A DNA stretch of 7,599 bases, taken from CAKZML01 sp041571575. Lineage in GTDB: Bacteria > Pseudomonadota > Gammaproteobacteria > Steroidobacterales > BM003. Below, one piece after another: positions 6,792 to 7,599 of the stretch. Position numbers and translations under genes: made by a program. The stretch lies in the NCBI GenBank assembly GCA_041571575.1, contig JBFFTZ010000120.1, positions 1 to 7,599 of the forward strand, read 5' to 3'. Numbering within the stretch: position 1 is the first letter of the stretch; the number at the start of each line of letters is the position of its first letter. The notes beneath the pieces are model-generated. The model saw nothing but the letters and a program-made list of their open reading frames with translations, searched no databases and had not been told where the DNA came from.

Positions 6792-6805
6792 TTGTCGGTG
6801 ATCAA
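6792..6805. promoter_or_regulatory. FNR/Anr-like dyad in the uspE-PAS divergent region
   Basis: TTGTCGGTGATCAA matches the FNR/Anr consensus TTGAT-N4-ATCAA at 8 of 10 positions: one half-site is perfect, the other has two changes. It overlaps the candidate -35 of the PAS gene. For the UspE-like gene, a centre at -41.5 would put the transcript start on its GTG, so activation from the usual position does not fit well. Confidence 0.3.
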
Positions 6806-6821
6806 TTGGAAAAGCTATTAT
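6792..6821 (+). promoter_or_regulatory. Candidate sigma-70 promoter for the PAS sensor gene
   Basis: TTGTCG (6792-6797, 4 of 6) and TATTAT (6816-6821, 5 of 6) are separated by 18 bases. Transcription would begin near 6828 and give a leader of about 70 bases before the ATG at 6899. The match is by eye and unscored. Confidence 0.35.
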
Positions 6822-6898
6822 TTCACAAATAGGGTCGCTAACCGGTTATCCTGTGGAAAGTACCTACGCAACGCATGTCAGAATCAAAATAATTTACG

Positions 6899-7599
6899 AT
6901 GAGCGACGAAAAAAACCGTTCTAACTCCAGCTTCCAGGCGCTACTTGACGCCGCTGTGGACGCGATCATTGTTGCCAATAGCAAAGGCGACATTGAGACC
7001 TTCAATCGGGCTGCGGAACTGATGTTCGGCTACTCCGAAGCAGAGGTTATTGGGCAGAACCTGAAAATCCTGATGCCAGAGCCCTATGCCCGGGAACATG
7101 ACCGGTACATGGACAATTACCAGAGCACCGGTGTGCCCAGAATTATCGGGCTCGGACGCGAGGTAACCGGACGCCACAAGTCCGGGCGCGTTTTCCCCGC
7201 CGAATTATCCGTGGGTAAAGCGACAACTGACGACAAGCCACATTTCGTCGGCATCATTCGGGATATCAGCGAACGAAAAGCCATTGAAAAAGCCCTCCTG
7301 GTTGAACGTGACCGGGCGCAGAACTACCTGGACCTTGCAGACGTCATCCTGCTGGGCCTGGATACCTCAGGCCGGGTTACCCTGATTAACCGACGGGGCT
7401 GTGAGGTTCTCGGATACCAGGAATCCGAGTTACTCGGAAAAGACTGGATCAATACCTGTATTCCCGCGAACAAGCGTGAATCTGCCCGACGGCAATTCGA
7501 TCAAATGACTGGCGGGACCAAGTCCTGGCTCCAGGTGTCTGAGGCTTATGTACTCAACCGCTTTGGGGCTCGCCGACTGATTGCCTGGCGAAATGCCGT
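6899..7599 (+). CDS. PAS-PAS sensory protein with FixL-like haem-type first PAS, C-terminus beyond right edge
   Basis: I read 233 residues from ATG at 6899 to the right edge. PAS 1 (about residues 10-126) has FNRAAELMFGYSEAEVIGQN (35-54), LMPEP (58-62), HDRYMDNY (67-74), IIGLGREVTGRHKSGRVFP (82-100) and ends VGIIRDISERK. This is the FixL type: H67 aligns with the haem-ligand His200 of Bradyrhizobium FixL and R87 with Arg220, with the same 20-residue spacing. The positions of FixL Arg206 and His214 are N73 and R81 here. A short charged helix (about 124-142) links to PAS 2 (about 143-233), with LLGLDTSGRVTLINRRGCEVLGY and LLGKDW. No transmembrane segment or signal peptide is seen, so it is probably cytosolic. 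The output domain (histidine kinase, GGDEF/EAL or other) is not visible. No good Shine-Dalgarno precedes the ATG; an in-frame TAA at 6890 blocks any longer start. Oxygen sensing is inferred from the motif. Divergent from the UspE-like gene. Confidence 0.88.
   Translation, partial: MSDEKNRSNSSFQALLDAAVDAIIVANSKGDIETFNRAAELMFGYSEAEVIGQNLKILMPEPYAREHDRYMDNYQSTGVPRIIGLGREVTGRHKSGRVFPAELSVGKATTDDKPHFVGIIRDISERKAIEKALLVERDRAQNYLDLADVILLGLDTSGRVTLINRRGCEVLGYQESELLGKDWINTCIPANKRESARRQFDQMTGGTKSWLQVSEAYVLNRFGARRLIAWRNA

Noticed and set aside
6065..6832. Plus-strand open frame of 255 codons
   Set aside because: It lies antisense to the UspE-like gene, which has clear family motifs on the minus strand; its translation resembles no family I know.
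1..7599. CRISPR array, IS element, integrase, toxin-antitoxin or phage defence genes
   Set aside because: No regularly spaced repeats, terminal inverted repeats or transposase-like frames were seen; every long coding frame is explained by a chromosomal housekeeping or stress gene.

Overview
The window reads as chromosomal DNA of a free-living, aerobic or facultative gammaproteobacterium. Moderate-to-high GC, strong Shine-Dalgarno sites, an ETF beta/alpha pair, a UspE-like tandem universal stress protein and a FixL-type PAS protein together suggest a marine, Marinobacter-like organism. The genus is inferred from gene content only. I see no mobile element, phage gene, tRNA, rRNA or CRISPR array.

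Layout: (1) 1-1750, minus strand: the first 583 residues of an AddB-like 'probable DNA repair protein', cut by the left edge. (2) 1817-3052, minus: a complete class III (CaiB/BaiF) CoA-transferase with a GTG start. (3) 3053-3385: a 333-bp divergent intergenic region holding a possible minus-strand promoter and two stem-loops in the presumed etfB leader. (4) 3386-5076, plus: etfB and etfA, joined by a one-base TAATG overlap. (5) 5115-5149: a strong terminator, probably bidirectional, between convergent genes. (6) 5192-5674, minus: a type II/Prx5-like peroxiredoxin. (7) 5825-6757, minus: a UspE-like tandem Usp protein, separated from the peroxiredoxin gene by a 150-bp gap with a large imperfect hairpin. 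(8) 6758-6898: a divergent control region with a candidate promoter and an FNR/Anr-like half-conserved dyad. (9) 6899-7599, plus: a two-PAS sensory protein cut by the right edge. Its first PAS keeps the FixL haem-ligand histidine and the O2-contacting arginine.

How the genes fit: EtfAB collects electrons from acyl-CoA dehydrogenases, and the divergent CoA-transferase makes or exchanges acyl-CoA esters, so the middle of the window is acyl-CoA catabolism. The right part is stress and redox sensing: peroxide removal, a Usp protein and a probable oxygen or redox PAS sensor around one shared control region. The most interesting observation is this right-hand module, a probable haem-PAS sensor divergent from uspE with an FNR-like site between them. 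Nothing in the window clearly shows an undescribed system.
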